DNA of 8,948 bases from Clostridium_AB sp036639235 (GTDB lineage Bacteria; Bacillota; Clostridia; Clostridiales; Caloramatoraceae), in the NCBI RefSeq assembly GCF_036639235.1, contig NZ_JAVWJB010000054.1, positions 1 to 8,948 on the forward strand, given 5' to 3'. Numbering within the stretch: the first letter of the stretch is position 1; every line of letters begins with the position of its first letter. The position numbers and the translations under genes are program-made. The notes under the pieces are model-generated. The model worked only from the letters and a program-made list of their open reading frames with translations. It was not told where the DNA came from and made no database searches. Below, one piece after another: positions 1-6,497 of the stretch.

Positions 1-9
1 TAATATATT

Positions 10-183
10 TTACTTAATCTTATTTTCAAGATTCTTAAGCTTAGCTTCTGCTTTGTTAAGACCTGACTCCATAGCTTTAACAGATTCTACCATCTTATCT
101 CCCATAGACTCAGCAGCATTGTTCATTTTTCTCTCTGCACTTGATATTCCTGACTGAACCTTATCAACCATTGACTTTCCCAT
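10..183 (-). CDS. Small charged helical protein of unknown function (57 aa)
   Basis: I do not recognise a family. The protein is hydrophilic and lacks a signal peptide, membrane segment and cysteines. It is rich in Ala, Glu, Lys, Met and Ser; runs such as ESMGDKMVESVKAMES suggest one long amphipathic helix or a short coiled coil, somewhat like LEA-type or stress-associated small proteins. That resemblance is only compositional. The start is set at the ATG at 183 because AGGAGGTG lies 5 bases upstream (about 189-196 on the plus strand); an in-frame ATG at 201 would place this ribosome binding site inside the gene. It is divergent from the membrane protein at 329, and its downstream side is outside the window. 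The strong ribosome binding site and coherent composition support a real gene. Confidence 0.75.
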   Translation of the reverse strand: MGKSMVDKVQSGISSAERKMNNAAESMGDKMVESVKAMESGLNKAEAKLKNLENKIK

Positions 184-247
184 GAAAGCACCTCCTAACA
201 ATAATTTACCTTAGTTTATCCAAATCAATATAGAATTATGTAATTGT

Positions 248-278
248 TTTACATTGATTTTCGGAATAGAATTATAAT
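248..278 (+). promoter_or_regulatory. Candidate sigma-A promoter for the DUF6512-like gene
   Basis: A perfect -10 TATAAT (273-278) lies about 50 bases before the start codon. The best -35 is TTTACA at 248-253 (19-base spacer) or TTACAT one base later (18-base spacer), both poor. The -10 is convincing and the -35 is not. Confidence 0.4.
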
Positions 279-328
279 ATACGCTTGTGGGTAATACTAA
301 TTAATATGAACATTTTTTGGAGGCTCTT

Positions 329-880
329 ATGAAAAGACGATTTTTAACACCTGGGAAATGGCTTTGTATAGGAATACCTATCTCTTTTTTACTTGGGGCA
401 TTTTTTCATTACGTTTTTAATTTAACTGGTAATAATCCTTATGTAGGCTTATTTGTACCTGTTAACGAAAGCATATGGGAACACCTAAAACTTGCCTTTT
501 ACCCACTACTTATATGGAACATAATTGGCTACTTTAAATTCCATAGGGACTATACATTTAAGGGACGAAGTTATCTTATAGCTTCAATGCTCTCACCTAT
601 TGTGGCCCCTATAGTAATAGTCACATTTTATTACACATTACTTGGAGGATTTGGAATACACTCTATTATATTAGACATATTTTCTTTGCTACTTGCAGAC
701 CTAGTTGGGCAATCACTTGCATACTATACATACAAATATGGTAACTTTAAGGTATGGGTACTTATCCTTTTTGTTATTTTAACTATAGCTATGATTTTTA
801 TGTATGCCCATTTTACTAATTCTCCTCCAAACTATCCAATATTTTTAGATGGAAGTTCTGGTGCATGTAAAATACATTAA
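329..880 (+). CDS. DUF6512-like multi-pass membrane protein (183 aa)
   Basis: This is an integral membrane protein with about five hydrophobic segments (roughly residues 11-29, 53-69, 83-103, 112-130 and 143-161). Between the first two is a conserved-looking loop, NPYVGLFVPVNESIWEHLKL (36-55), with N, P, E, W and H residues. That loop and the overall size match my memory of the DUF6512 family, common in clostridia and of unknown function; this is recall, not a search. I chose the ATG at 329 because GGAGG (319-323) sits 5 bases before it; the frame stays open to a TTG at 317 that overlaps this site. The C-terminus keeps a PPNYPIFLD stretch as expected, but ends in SSGACKIH, which looks less typical. 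It is monocistronic, ending at a strong terminator shared with the convergent sigma operon. Confidence 0.75.
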   Translation: MKRRFLTPGKWLCIGIPISFLLGAFFHYVFNLTGNNPYVGLFVPVNESIWEHLKLAFYPLLIWNIIGYFKFHRDYTFKGRSYLIASMLSPIVAPIVIVTFYYTLLGGFGIHSIILDIFSLLLADLVGQSLAYYTYKYGNFKVWVLILFVILTIAMIFMYAHFTNSPPNYPIFLDGSSGACKIH

Positions 881-883
881 AAA

Positions 884-925
884 CAGTGGCTGTTGCAAAA
901 TAATAAAATTTTGTAACAGCCACTG
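884..925. terminator. Bidirectional rho-independent terminator
   Basis: An 18-bp stem (884-901 with 908-925, one G-T pair) has a 6-base loop. Its outer arm is CAGTGGCTGTTG. On the plus strand it is followed by AATTATTTT, and on the minus strand by TTTTTAATG. It lies 3 bases after the stop of the membrane protein gene and 7 bases from the stop of the convergent anti-sigma gene, so it should end both transcripts. Confidence 0.85.
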
Positions 926-932
926 AATTATT

Positions 933-2261
933 TTATCTAGTTAGTTTAATTTCTTGAATTACCTTTATAGAATTATCAGGACTACCTACTATTAAGCTTG
1001 AATTCGTAAAGTCAAATTTTTCAGTATCATATTCACTACCAAATGTTAATTTATAGCTACCATCACTTAGCATATCTCTACTAGGAGTATCATATGAACT
1101 ATATTCCTTATCTGGCTTATTATTATCTCTAATCATAATCTCCCCAGCTCCTCCCCCACTATATATAAATTCAATTCCTGGAACATTATTAAACCTTACT
1201 ATAACCTCATAACCATACTTAGTCTTTATAATCTTATTAATCGTTAAACTTCTTCCTTTAGAATAATTAACAGTTATAGGAGTTGCCTCTGTTAATTTAA
1301 TTTCCCTTTTAACTCTTGGTATATATCCTGTAAAATTAACCAGAGTTTTCCTAACAACCTCTATCTTAGATATATTAGTGCTACTATAAGCCTTAAATAC
1401 TCTTGTTACATATGTTTTCCCATTCTTCTTTTCAAGTCGACCCATATCTAGTTGATCAAGAGGATTCCCCTTATCATCATATACTACTATGTTAAATTCA
1501 TCTGGGTAATACTCGTCATATATAGTCCCTACTGTTACATATGAATTAGACTGGTTAACTGAGGTTATCTCCATATTAAGCTTCCCCTTATTTATAACCT
1601 TACTAATGTCTTTATTTTTACCTTCTCCAATAAGGGTTTTTTTATCTAGGTTAACTTGAAATACTATACTTCTACTCTTATCCTTAGCTTTTTCAAAGAT
1701 AATATTTGCACAGAATTTATCTTGGAACTTACTATCTACTGGTATTGGATATACTAAGGTATGTATACTTTTATTATCATCCTCTGGAAAATATCCTGGT
1801 GTAAACTCCTGTCCATTTACTATTATTTTAGGATCACCAAATCCATTATCACCCTTTGTCTCATATACAAGATAAAAAGCTGCTCCGTCATATCCTAACT
1901 CCTTAACTGTAATACCCCCCTTAGTTTCATTAACACTAATTGAACAGTTCTGTACAGCTATAAGATTGTCATTACTTTCCTTATTAAATATAGACTCACT
2001 TCCTAATATCTTATTTATTATTGGAATTTCATCGGCAAAACCTGGAAATAAACTTCCAAGGGTTATAAGTAACGTTACAGCTATTCCAGCTGCAATCCCT
2101 CCACACTTTAGTATAGGTTTTTTAGTTTTATTGCTTTTATTAGAGCATTGTTTATCCTTAAGACTTAATAAGGTTTCATCTATTCCCTTGCTTATTTCAC
2201 TTGGTACAACTAAATCATCATTTGATTTAAGCATATCACTTATTAATTTATCATCATTCAT
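933..2261 (-). CDS. Membrane anti-sigma factor, DUF4179 (+DUF5643-like) type
   Basis: The 442-residue protein has the layout of DUF4179 anti-sigma/sensor proteins. There is a cytoplasmic N-terminus of about 52 residues that would bind the sigma factor, with a VPSEISKGIDETLLSLK stretch (19-35). One membrane helix follows (about 53-73), then the juxtamembrane FADEIPIINKIL (75-86) typical of DUF4179, and a large extracellular beta-rich domain to the end. The C-terminal part (about residues 300-440) resembles DUF5643. No zinc-binding HxxxCxxC motif is present, so it is not a ZAS-type anti-sigma. Its ATG overlaps the sigma stop codon by one base (TAATG on the minus strand), and GGAGGGG lies 8 bases upstream, indicating coupled translation. 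The family is known to restrain the partner ECF sigma; the inducing signal cannot be read from sequence. Confidence 0.88.
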   Translation of the reverse strand: MNDDKLISDMLKSNDDLVVPSEISKGIDETLLSLKDKQCSNKSNKTKKPILKCGGIAAGIAVTLLITLGSLFPGFADEIPIINKILGSESIFNKESNDNLIAVQNCSISVNETKGGITVKELGYDGAAFYLVYETKGDNGFGDPKIIVNGQEFTPGYFPEDDNKSIHTLVYPIPVDSKFQDKFCANIIFEKAKDKSRSIVFQVNLDKKTLIGEGKNKDISKVINKGKLNMEITSVNQSNSYVTVGTIYDEYYPDEFNIVVYDDKGNPLDQLDMGRLEKKNGKTYVTRVFKAYSSTNISKIEVVRKTLVNFTGYIPRVKREIKLTEATPITVNYSKGRSLTINKIIKTKYGYEVIVRFNNVPGIEFIYSGGGAGEIMIRDNNKPDKEYSSYDTPSRDMLSDGSYKLTFGSEYDTEKFDFTNSSLIVGSPDNSIKVIQEIKLTR

Positions 2262-2779
2262 TATACAAGCCCCTCCATATCCTTACTTATCATTTGGCTA
2301 AGTAATCCTCTTGCCCTATGTAGTCTTGACTTAACAGTACCCTCAGGTATTTTAAGTGAAGTTGAAATTTCTCTAACTCCCATATCCTCAAAATAGTATA
2401 GAACAATTAGTATTCTAAGCTGATCTTCAAGTCCATCTACATATTCCTTTATTTCTATAGATTCTATATCTTCACTTATAGCCTCCTCTGGAATATATCC
2501 ACCTAGGTCAACTATCTTCTTTCTACTGTTAATTAGATTATTACAGTTGTTAATTAATATCCTTAAAAGCCATGTTTTAAAGAATTTTTCTTCCTTTAGT
2601 GTTTCTATTTTTTCATATGCCTTAAGTATTGTATCTTGAATACAATCTAGGGCATCCTCATTATTTTTAACCATGGTAATACTAACCCTGTATAGATCCT
2701 TTTCGTATAACTTTATAAGAGATGAAAATGCCTCTTTACTTCCCTTTTTAGCTATTTTCACCAGCTTTATATTTTCCAT
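2261..2779 (-). CDS. ECF-type RNA polymerase sigma factor (SigV/SigW-like)
   Basis: The 172-residue protein has the two domains of an extracytoplasmic-function sigma factor. Region 2 is at about residues 22-88, with DCIQDTILKAYEKI and FKTWLLRILINNC for promoter melting and core binding. Region 4 is at about 115-163, with LEDQLRILIVLYYFEDMGVREI and the helix-turn-helix LKIPEGTVKSRLHRAR, which reads the -35. The start is set at the ATG at 2779: GGAG lies 9 bases upstream, whereas the in-frame ATG at 2794 has AAGGA only one base away and would swallow the better site. It heads a two-gene operon with the DUF4179 anti-sigma, and an ECF-like promoter lies upstream, suggesting autoregulation. The regulon is unknown; no second copy of the promoter motif was noticed in the window. 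Confidence 0.93.
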   Translation of the reverse strand: MENIKLVKIAKKGSKEAFSSLIKLYEKDLYRVSITMVKNNEDALDCIQDTILKAYEKIETLKEEKFFKTWLLRILINNCNNLINSRKKIVDLGGYIPEEAISEDIESIEIKEYVDGLEDQLRILIVLYYFEDMGVREISTSLKIPEGTVKSRLHRARGLLSQMISKDMEGLV

Positions 2780-2828
2780 AAATAAAAACTCCATTTCCTT
2801 AGCATGCTAATACTGTGTTTATATATTA

Positions 2829-2858
2829 GACCATTAAAGTATATGTTTGGTTCTCACA
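2829..2858 (-). promoter_or_regulatory. Candidate autoregulated ECF promoter of the sigma operon
   Basis: On the minus strand TGTGAGAACC (2858-2849) carries the AAC core of ECF -35 elements. Seventeen bases after AAC comes GGTC (2832-2829), resembling the CGTC/CGTA -10 of Bacillus SigW/SigV-type promoters. The spacing is right for this class. It lies about 50 bases before the sigma start codon. Confidence 0.5.
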
Positions 2859-2885
2859 CACTAAAATTATTTTACCACTAGTTGT

Positions 2886-2914
2886 TTGAACAGATTAATT
2901 ATTGATAGTATAAT
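2886..2914 (+). promoter_or_regulatory. Sigma-A promoter of the asparaginase gene
   Basis: TTGAAC (2886-2891) and a perfect TATAAT (2909-2914) are separated by 17 bases, 33 bases before the asparaginase start codon. It is divergent from the sigma operon promoter; the two -35 elements are about 27 bases apart. Confidence 0.75.
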
Positions 2915-2947
2915 GATGAAAATACATATAAGTCATAGGGAGGACAC

Positions 2948-3925
2948 ATGAAGAAAGTCGCAGTTATATTCAATGGTGGAACAATATCTATGAAGGTAGA
3001 CGAGAAGCTTAAGGCAGCTGTTCCTTCACTATCAAGTGAGGAGATAATGGCTAAGGTTACTGGTATAGATGGGTTTGCAGAAATAGAGACATATACATTT
3101 TCAACTCTTCCAGGTCCACATATGACCCCTGAAATTATGCTAAGTTTATCTAAAACAATTAAGTCATATGTAGATAGGGATGATATATCAGGAGTGGTTG
3201 TAACCCATGGTACTGATACCCTTGAGGAAACAGCTTATCTTGTTGATTTAACACTTAATACTAATAAGCCTGTTATTTTCACAGGCGCTATGAGAAGTAG
3301 CTCTGAACTTGGCTATGATGGACCTGCTAACCTTGCAGCTTCTATTTGTACAGCTGTATCAGAGGAAGCAGTAGGCCGCGGAGTTATGGTCTGCTTATCA
3401 GGTTATCTTAACCTTGCAAGTGAGGTTACAAAGACTAATTCTATGAGTCTTGATACCTTTAAAACCCCTAATTTTGGTCCTATAGGAATAGTAGACAATA
3501 ACAGGGCAATATTCTATAGAGACAACGAAAAAAATGAATTCTACAATGTAGATAAAATAGAATCAAATGTATCAATTATAAAATGTGGTGCTGGAATGGA
3601 CTCTAGATTCCTTGACTACTGCATAGATAGTCATGATAAGGGAATAGTACTTGAGGCTATGGGACGTGGTAATGTACCAGACAAAATGGTTCCTGGCATT
3701 AGACGTGCAATAGAATCGGGTATTCCTGTTGTTCTAGTTTCTAGATGCTTTGAAGGAAGAGTTAACGACTCATATGGATATGAAGGTGGCGGTCGTCAAC
3801 TTCGTGAAATGGGGGTTATATTCGGTGACACTATTCCAGGTCAGAAAGCTAGAATCAAGCTAATGGTTACACTAAGCGCTCTTAGTGATGTTAATGCAAT
3901 TAGACAATCATTCGAAAAGAATTAA
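2948..3925 (+). CDS. L-asparaginase (type II fold, cytoplasmic)
   Basis: Hydrolyses L-asparagine to aspartate and ammonia. The 325 residues carry the family signatures in order: FNGGTIS with catalytic Thr12, THGTDTLEETAY with Thr89-Asp90, and EVTKTN with Lys162. These match the catalytic residues and even the numbering of mature E. coli AnsB. The C-terminal half (about 213-325) contains the usual small second domain. There is no signal peptide, so the enzyme should act in the cytoplasm. The N-terminal flexible loop is shorter than in E. coli AnsB and no clear counterpart of its Tyr25 is visible, as in some bacterial and archaeal relatives. The start is supported by GGGAGGA just upstream. It has its own promoter and terminator and is monocistronic. 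Glutaminase side activity cannot be judged, and I withhold ansA/ansB because naming differs between lineages. Confidence 0.93.
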   Translation: MKKVAVIFNGGTISMKVDEKLKAAVPSLSSEEIMAKVTGIDGFAEIETYTFSTLPGPHMTPEIMLSLSKTIKSYVDRDDISGVVVTHGTDTLEETAYLVDLTLNTNKPVIFTGAMRSSSELGYDGPANLAASICTAVSEEAVGRGVMVCLSGYLNLASEVTKTNSMSLDTFKTPNFGPIGIVDNNRAIFYRDNEKNEFYNVDKIESNVSIIKCGAGMDSRFLDYCIDSHDKGIVLEAMGRGNVPDKMVPGIRRAIESGIPVVLVSRCFEGRVNDSYGYEGGGRQLREMGVIFGDTIPGQKARIKLMVTLSALSDVNAIRQSFEKN

Positions 3926-3942
3926 AGTTAATATAAAATCTA

Positions 3943-3969
3943 AAAACCTGTTAAAATTTAGCAGGTTTT
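3943..3969 (+). terminator. Rho-independent terminator after asparaginase
   Basis: AAAACCTG (3943-3950) pairs with CAGGTTTT (3962-3969), and the stem extends inward through T-G, T-A and A-T pairs to a 3-base loop. It is followed by TCTTTG. It starts 17 bases after the asparaginase stop. Confidence 0.75.
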
Positions 3970-3971
3970 CT

Positions 3972-4000
3972 TTGTAGTTATCCCCTACTTAATGTAAAAT
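3972..4000 (+). promoter_or_regulatory. Candidate promoter of the 70-residue membrane protein gene
   Basis: TTGTAG (3972-3977) and TAAAAT (3995-4000) have a 17-base spacer and lie 28 bases before the start codon, directly after the preceding terminator. Confidence 0.45.
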
Positions 4001-4028
4001 ATAGGTAGATTATTTAAGGGGGGGTATT

Positions 4029-4241
4029 ATGAAGTATTTTGCATGGGGACTTTTATATGGATTTATAGGTCTTATACTCGGTCTGTTAACAAATGTCGAG
4101 TTTATAGCCATTATGTTGACATTTATAGGGTTTATGGCTCCTATGTATTTTTTAGTTGAGTCAATTTATAAAGATATTCATGAAATTAAGCAGTATACGA
4201 AATTTACAGCGGATAAAATGTATAATAATAGTAATGAATAA
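4029..4241 (+). CDS. Small two-helix membrane protein (70 aa), unknown function
   Basis: Unrecognised. Residues 5-21 and 25-43 form two hydrophobic segments joined by a very short turn (TNVE), so this is a hairpin-like membrane protein. It is followed by a cytoplasmic-looking charged tail, KDIHEIKQYTKFTADK, that could form a helix. A strong AAGGGGGGG lies just upstream of the ATG. After its TAA the same reading frame continues without a gap into a relic of an SPFH/band 7 gene, which suggests that this small gene once preceded a membrane-microdomain scaffold protein and may have worked with it. That link is an inference from position only. Confidence 0.75.
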   Translation: MKYFAWGLLYGFIGLILGLLTNVEFIAIMLTFIGFMAPMYFLVESIYKDIHEIKQYTKFTADKMYNNSNE

Positions 4242-4394
4242 GCTAGAATTAGTCACCTTGCATATGCCCCTGAAATAGCAGCTGCAATGCTTCAACGTCA
4301 ACAGGCAGCAGCTATGGTATCTAACCTTCTAATTGTTTTATGTAGTGAAAAATCTACTCAACCTACAATTAACTCTAGCTCATCAGTTAAATAA
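4242..4394 (+). pseudogene. Relic of an SPFH/band 7 (flotillin-like) protein C-terminus
   Basis: The 50 sense codons after the TAA at 4239-4241 read as two blocks that I recognise from the C-terminus of clostridial SPFH-domain proteins. The first is HLAYAPEIAAAMLQRQQ (4254-4304). The second is AAAMVSNLLIVLCSEK (4305-4352), continuing TQPTIN, and ending at TAA 4392-4394. In intact relatives, as I recall them, the blocks are separated by about 40 residues (a KIVEGAVGMVEMAL-like helix and more); here they are fused in frame across an Ala/Gln-rich join. The SPFH domain itself, a start codon and a ribosome binding site are missing. It is therefore a doubly deleted gene remnant that still keeps its terminator. 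Internal ATGs at 4287 and 4314 have no ribosome binding site. Translation by readthrough of the upstream TAA is conceivable but unsupported. Confidence 0.75.
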
Positions 4395-4397
4395 GTT

Positions 4398-4434
4398 AGA
4401 GTATTAGGGATTTCCACTAATACTCTTTTATTTT
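4398..4434 (+). terminator. Rho-independent terminator after the SPFH relic
   Basis: A perfect 10-bp stem, AGAGTATTAG (4398-4407) with CTAATACTCT (4417-4426), is followed by TTTTATTTT. It now ends the transcript of the small membrane protein gene and was probably the original SPFH terminator. Confidence 0.85.
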
Positions 4435-4435
4435 G

Positions 4436-4464
4436 TTGACAAATAAATTCCTATAATATAGTAT
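4436..4464 (+). promoter_or_regulatory. Promoter of the tetR-MFS locus
   Basis: A consensus -35 TTGACA (4436-4441) stands just after the terminator. The -10 is ambiguous: TAGTAT (4459-4464) has a 17-base spacer, TATAGT (4457-4462) a 15-base spacer, and the perfect TATAAT at 4452-4457 is too close. The operator begins 3 bases or so downstream, so bound repressor would block initiation. Confidence 0.6.
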
Positions 4465-4466
4465 AG

Positions 4467-4485
4467 ATACCAACGGTATGTTTGG
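4467..4485 (+). promoter_or_regulatory. TetR-type operator O1 (upstream of the repressor gene)
   Basis: ATACC-AAC-GGTAT (4467-4479) is an inverted repeat with a 3-base centre, placed between the promoter and the ribosome binding site of the TetR gene. Its right side, GGTATGTTTGG (4475-4485), is the exact reverse complement of the left side of the second site at 5172-5182. Confidence 0.65.
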
Positions 4486-4494
4486 AGGTGTATT

Positions 4495-5139
4495 ATGGTA
4501 AGAAACAAACATCCAGAAGAAACAATCAATCTAATTTTAGATGTTTCTCTTAATCTTTTTATGGAAAAGGGCTATGATAATACAACTATTCAAGACATTA
4601 TTAATGGTCTTGGAGGGTTATCTAAGGGAGCTATTTATCATCACTTTAAGTCTAAGGATGAGATTTATGCTGCTGTAATGGGTATGATAGAAAAAAGAAG
4701 TACACAGCATTATGATAGTATATTACACAATTCATCACTTAATGGAATTGGTAAGCTTCGAGCTATGCTTGAATCATCGTATAGTAACCCTAATACCCTA
4801 GCGTTTTTTAAGATGTGCTCCTCACAATTACAGGATCCTAAGTTCCTATATGCACAGATTGTTAGTAACTATCAGGTGGCAAGCCCACTTTATCTACAGC
4901 CTGTTATTGAGGAGGGCATTAGGGATGGTTCTATTCAAACAGACTATCCAAAGGAACTTGCTGAGGTTATTTTAACTTTAATGAATGTATGGATAAGTCC
5001 TATTACATCTAAGTCTTCTATTGAGGAAATTGAAAGAAAGCTATATTTCTTTAAACATATACTAGATTCACTTGGAATAAGTATAATTGACAAGGATATG
5101 ATAGATAAGACTATTAAACATATAAAATCATACTTTTAA
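4495..5139 (+). CDS. TetR/AcrR-family transcriptional repressor
   Basis: The 214-residue protein has the TetR DNA-binding domain at residues 10-57: helix 1 INLILDVSLNLFMEKGY, then TTIQDI leading into the helix-turn-helix, and the recognition signature LSKGAIYHHFKSKDEI (42-57). The remaining all-helical region (about 60-214) is the ligand and dimer domain and is not conserved enough to predict an inducer. The start is supported by TTTGGAGGTG upstream of the ATG. It precedes the MFS exporter gene by 70 bases on the same strand, and ATACC/GGTAT palindromes lie in front of both genes. It therefore most likely represses itself and the exporter until a substrate of the pump binds. The GG linker at residues 40-41 is a small insertion relative to many family members. 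Confidence 0.93.
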   Translation: MVRNKHPEETINLILDVSLNLFMEKGYDNTTIQDIINGLGGLSKGAIYHHFKSKDEIYAAVMGMIEKRSTQHYDSILHNSSLNGIGKLRAMLESSYSNPNTLAFFKMCSSQLQDPKFLYAQIVSNYQVASPLYLQPVIEEGIRDGSIQTDYPKELAEVILTLMNVWISPITSKSSIEEIERKLYFFKHILDSLGISIIDKDMIDKTIKHIKSYF

Positions 5140-5142
5140 GGG

Positions 5143-5159
5143 CTGCCCTAAATGGGCAG
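5143..5159 (+). other. Small hairpin between tetR and the MFS gene
   Basis: CTGCCC (5143-5148) and GGGCAG (5154-5159) form a 6-bp GC-rich stem with a 5-base loop immediately after the tetR stop. It is followed by TATATTATT rather than a T run, so it may be a leaky terminator, a processing site or an mRNA-stabilising end rather than a full stop. Confidence 0.5.
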
Positions 5160-5171
5160 TATATTATTAAG

Positions 5172-5194
5172 CCAAACATACCAACGGTCGGTAT
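5172..5194 (+). promoter_or_regulatory. TetR-type operator O2 (upstream of the exporter)
   Basis: ATACCAACGGTCGGTAT (5178-5194) is a 17-bp near-perfect palindrome; 7 of 8 half-site positions match around a central G. It lies 6 bases before the GGAGG of the MFS gene. The extended left flank CCAAACATACC (5172-5182) recurs inverted in O1. No convincing promoter is visible around it, so repression here may act as a roadblock on transcripts from the tetR promoter or on an unrecognised local promoter. Confidence 0.7.
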
Positions 5195-5209
5195 TTAAAA
5201 GGAGGATTT

Positions 5210-6457
5210 ATGGATAACACAAAACTTTTTAACAAAAACCTAAGTTTAATTACAATTGGTCAAGTAATTTCACTCTTTGGAAGTGCAATATTAAGATTTG
5301 CAATTCCTCTTCACATTCTTAAAGTTACAGGATCACCTGCTGTTTTTGGAATGGTTCTAGCTTTTTCATTTATACCCATGATATTTCTTTCATTTATTGG
5401 TGGTGTTCTAGCTGATAGATTTAACAAGAGAAATATAATGGTTACACTAGACTTTATTACTGCTGGAGTGCTTATTTTCTTAATGCTTACTATTAATTTA
5501 CTACCAATTGTGCCACTATGCCTAGTTATTATGATGATTTTATTTGGAATAAGCGGAATGTATCAACCAACTGTACAATCAGCAATTCCTTCAATAGTTG
5601 AGGGGGATAATATTCTAAAAGCAACAGCTATAGTTAATCAAATAAGCTCACTTTCAAACCTTATAGGGCCTATTATTGGTGGTGTTTTATATGGTGGATT
5701 TGGACTAATGCCTGTTTTAATAACTAGTACTATATGCTTTATATTATCAGCTATAATGGAAATGTTTATTAATCTTTCCCACACTAAAAAAGACAATACT
5801 ATTGGGGTATTTAAAATTATAAAATCCGACTTTAATGAAAGTCGTAATTATATGACCCATGAAAAACCTATGATTTTAAAAATAATTCTTCTAATTGGAC
5901 TTTTTAATCTTGCATTATCATCAGTTATGATTGTTGGAAACCCAATTCTTATTGTTAACACACTTAAACTTAAGGATAGCCTTCTTGGACTTTCAGAGGG
6001 GATACTTGCTATAGGTGGACTATGTGGTGGAATCCTTACAGCATTTATAGGTCATAAAATTAAACTAAACCAAAGCTACTTAGGACTAATCCTTTGCGCA
6101 TTATTAGTTGGTATTATGGGAATTCCAATACTTTTAGGAGCATCCACTACCACATCATTTATAACTATTCTAATATGTGGCTTCCTAATAATGATGATAG
6201 CAAGCTTTATAAGCATTAAAATGATGTCTACAGTTCAAATGGAAACACCAAAGGAACTTGTAGGAAAGGTTATTGCATGTATGATGGCACTTGCTATGTG
6301 TGCTATGCCACTTGGGCAAGCTATGTATGGCTACCTTTTTGAAACATTCAAATCAAATGTATATATAGTATTGTTTATTGCATCAATTCTATCAATAATA
6401 ATTTCTCTAGTTACAAGCTTAGTATTTAAGGTTAAACATAGTTGCAAGTATAATTAA
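5210..6457 (+). CDS. MFS exporter, DHA3 (MefA-like) family
   Basis: The 415-residue protein has about 12 hydrophobic segments, with a longer hydrophilic loop at about 188-220 between the two six-helix halves. Motif A of the major facilitator superfamily is at 64-75 (GGVLADRFNKRN) between helices 2 and 3. The segment VQMETPKELVGKV (342-354) before helix 11 is typical of the DHA3 drug:proton antiporters that include macrolide pump MefA. It should be a plasma-membrane secondary exporter. Substrate specificity cannot be derived, and resistance to any named drug is not implied. The start is backed by GGAGG 4 bases upstream. Control by the adjacent TetR protein is indicated by the operator just before the ribosome binding site. 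Confidence 0.9.
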   Translation: MDNTKLFNKNLSLITIGQVISLFGSAILRFAIPLHILKVTGSPAVFGMVLAFSFIPMIFLSFIGGVLADRFNKRNIMVTLDFITAGVLIFLMLTINLLPIVPLCLVIMMILFGISGMYQPTVQSAIPSIVEGDNILKATAIVNQISSLSNLIGPIIGGVLYGGFGLMPVLITSTICFILSAIMEMFINLSHTKKDNTIGVFKIIKSDFNESRNYMTHEKPMILKIILLIGLFNLALSSVMIVGNPILIVNTLKLKDSLLGLSEGILAIGGLCGGILTAFIGHKIKLNQSYLGLILCALLVGIMGIPILLGASTTTSFITILICGFLIMMIASFISIKMMSTVQMETPKELVGKVIACMMALAMCAMPLGQAMYGYLFETFKSNVYIVLFIASILSIIISLVTSLVFKVKHSCKYN

Positions 6458-6482
6458 AGGTAGAGTGTATTGCCCCTACCTT
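6457..6482. terminator. Weak hairpin terminator after the MFS gene
   Basis: AAGGTAG (6457-6463) pairs with CTACCTT (6476-6482) around a 12-base loop. The plus-strand tail AGTTATATATTAATTTT has no clean T run, while the minus-strand tail TTTAATTATAC is slightly better. It could end both the exporter transcript and the minus-strand relic at 6498-6735. Confidence 0.45.
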
Positions 6483-6497
6483 AGTTATATATTAATT

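Noticed and set aside
1966..2301. Plus-strand open frame of about 110 codons
   Set aside because: It lies antisense to the anti-sigma membrane region, has no ribosome binding site and has Leu/Ser/Ile-rich shadow composition.
4239..4241. Programmed readthrough of TAA to make a fusion of the small membrane protein and SPFH tail
   Set aside because: TAA is the least readily read-through stop and no stimulatory structure is evident; gene decay explains the in-frame junction more simply.
5143..5159. Full rho-independent terminator between tetR and the MFS gene
   Set aside because: Only a 6-bp stem without a T run; kept as a hairpin of uncertain role.
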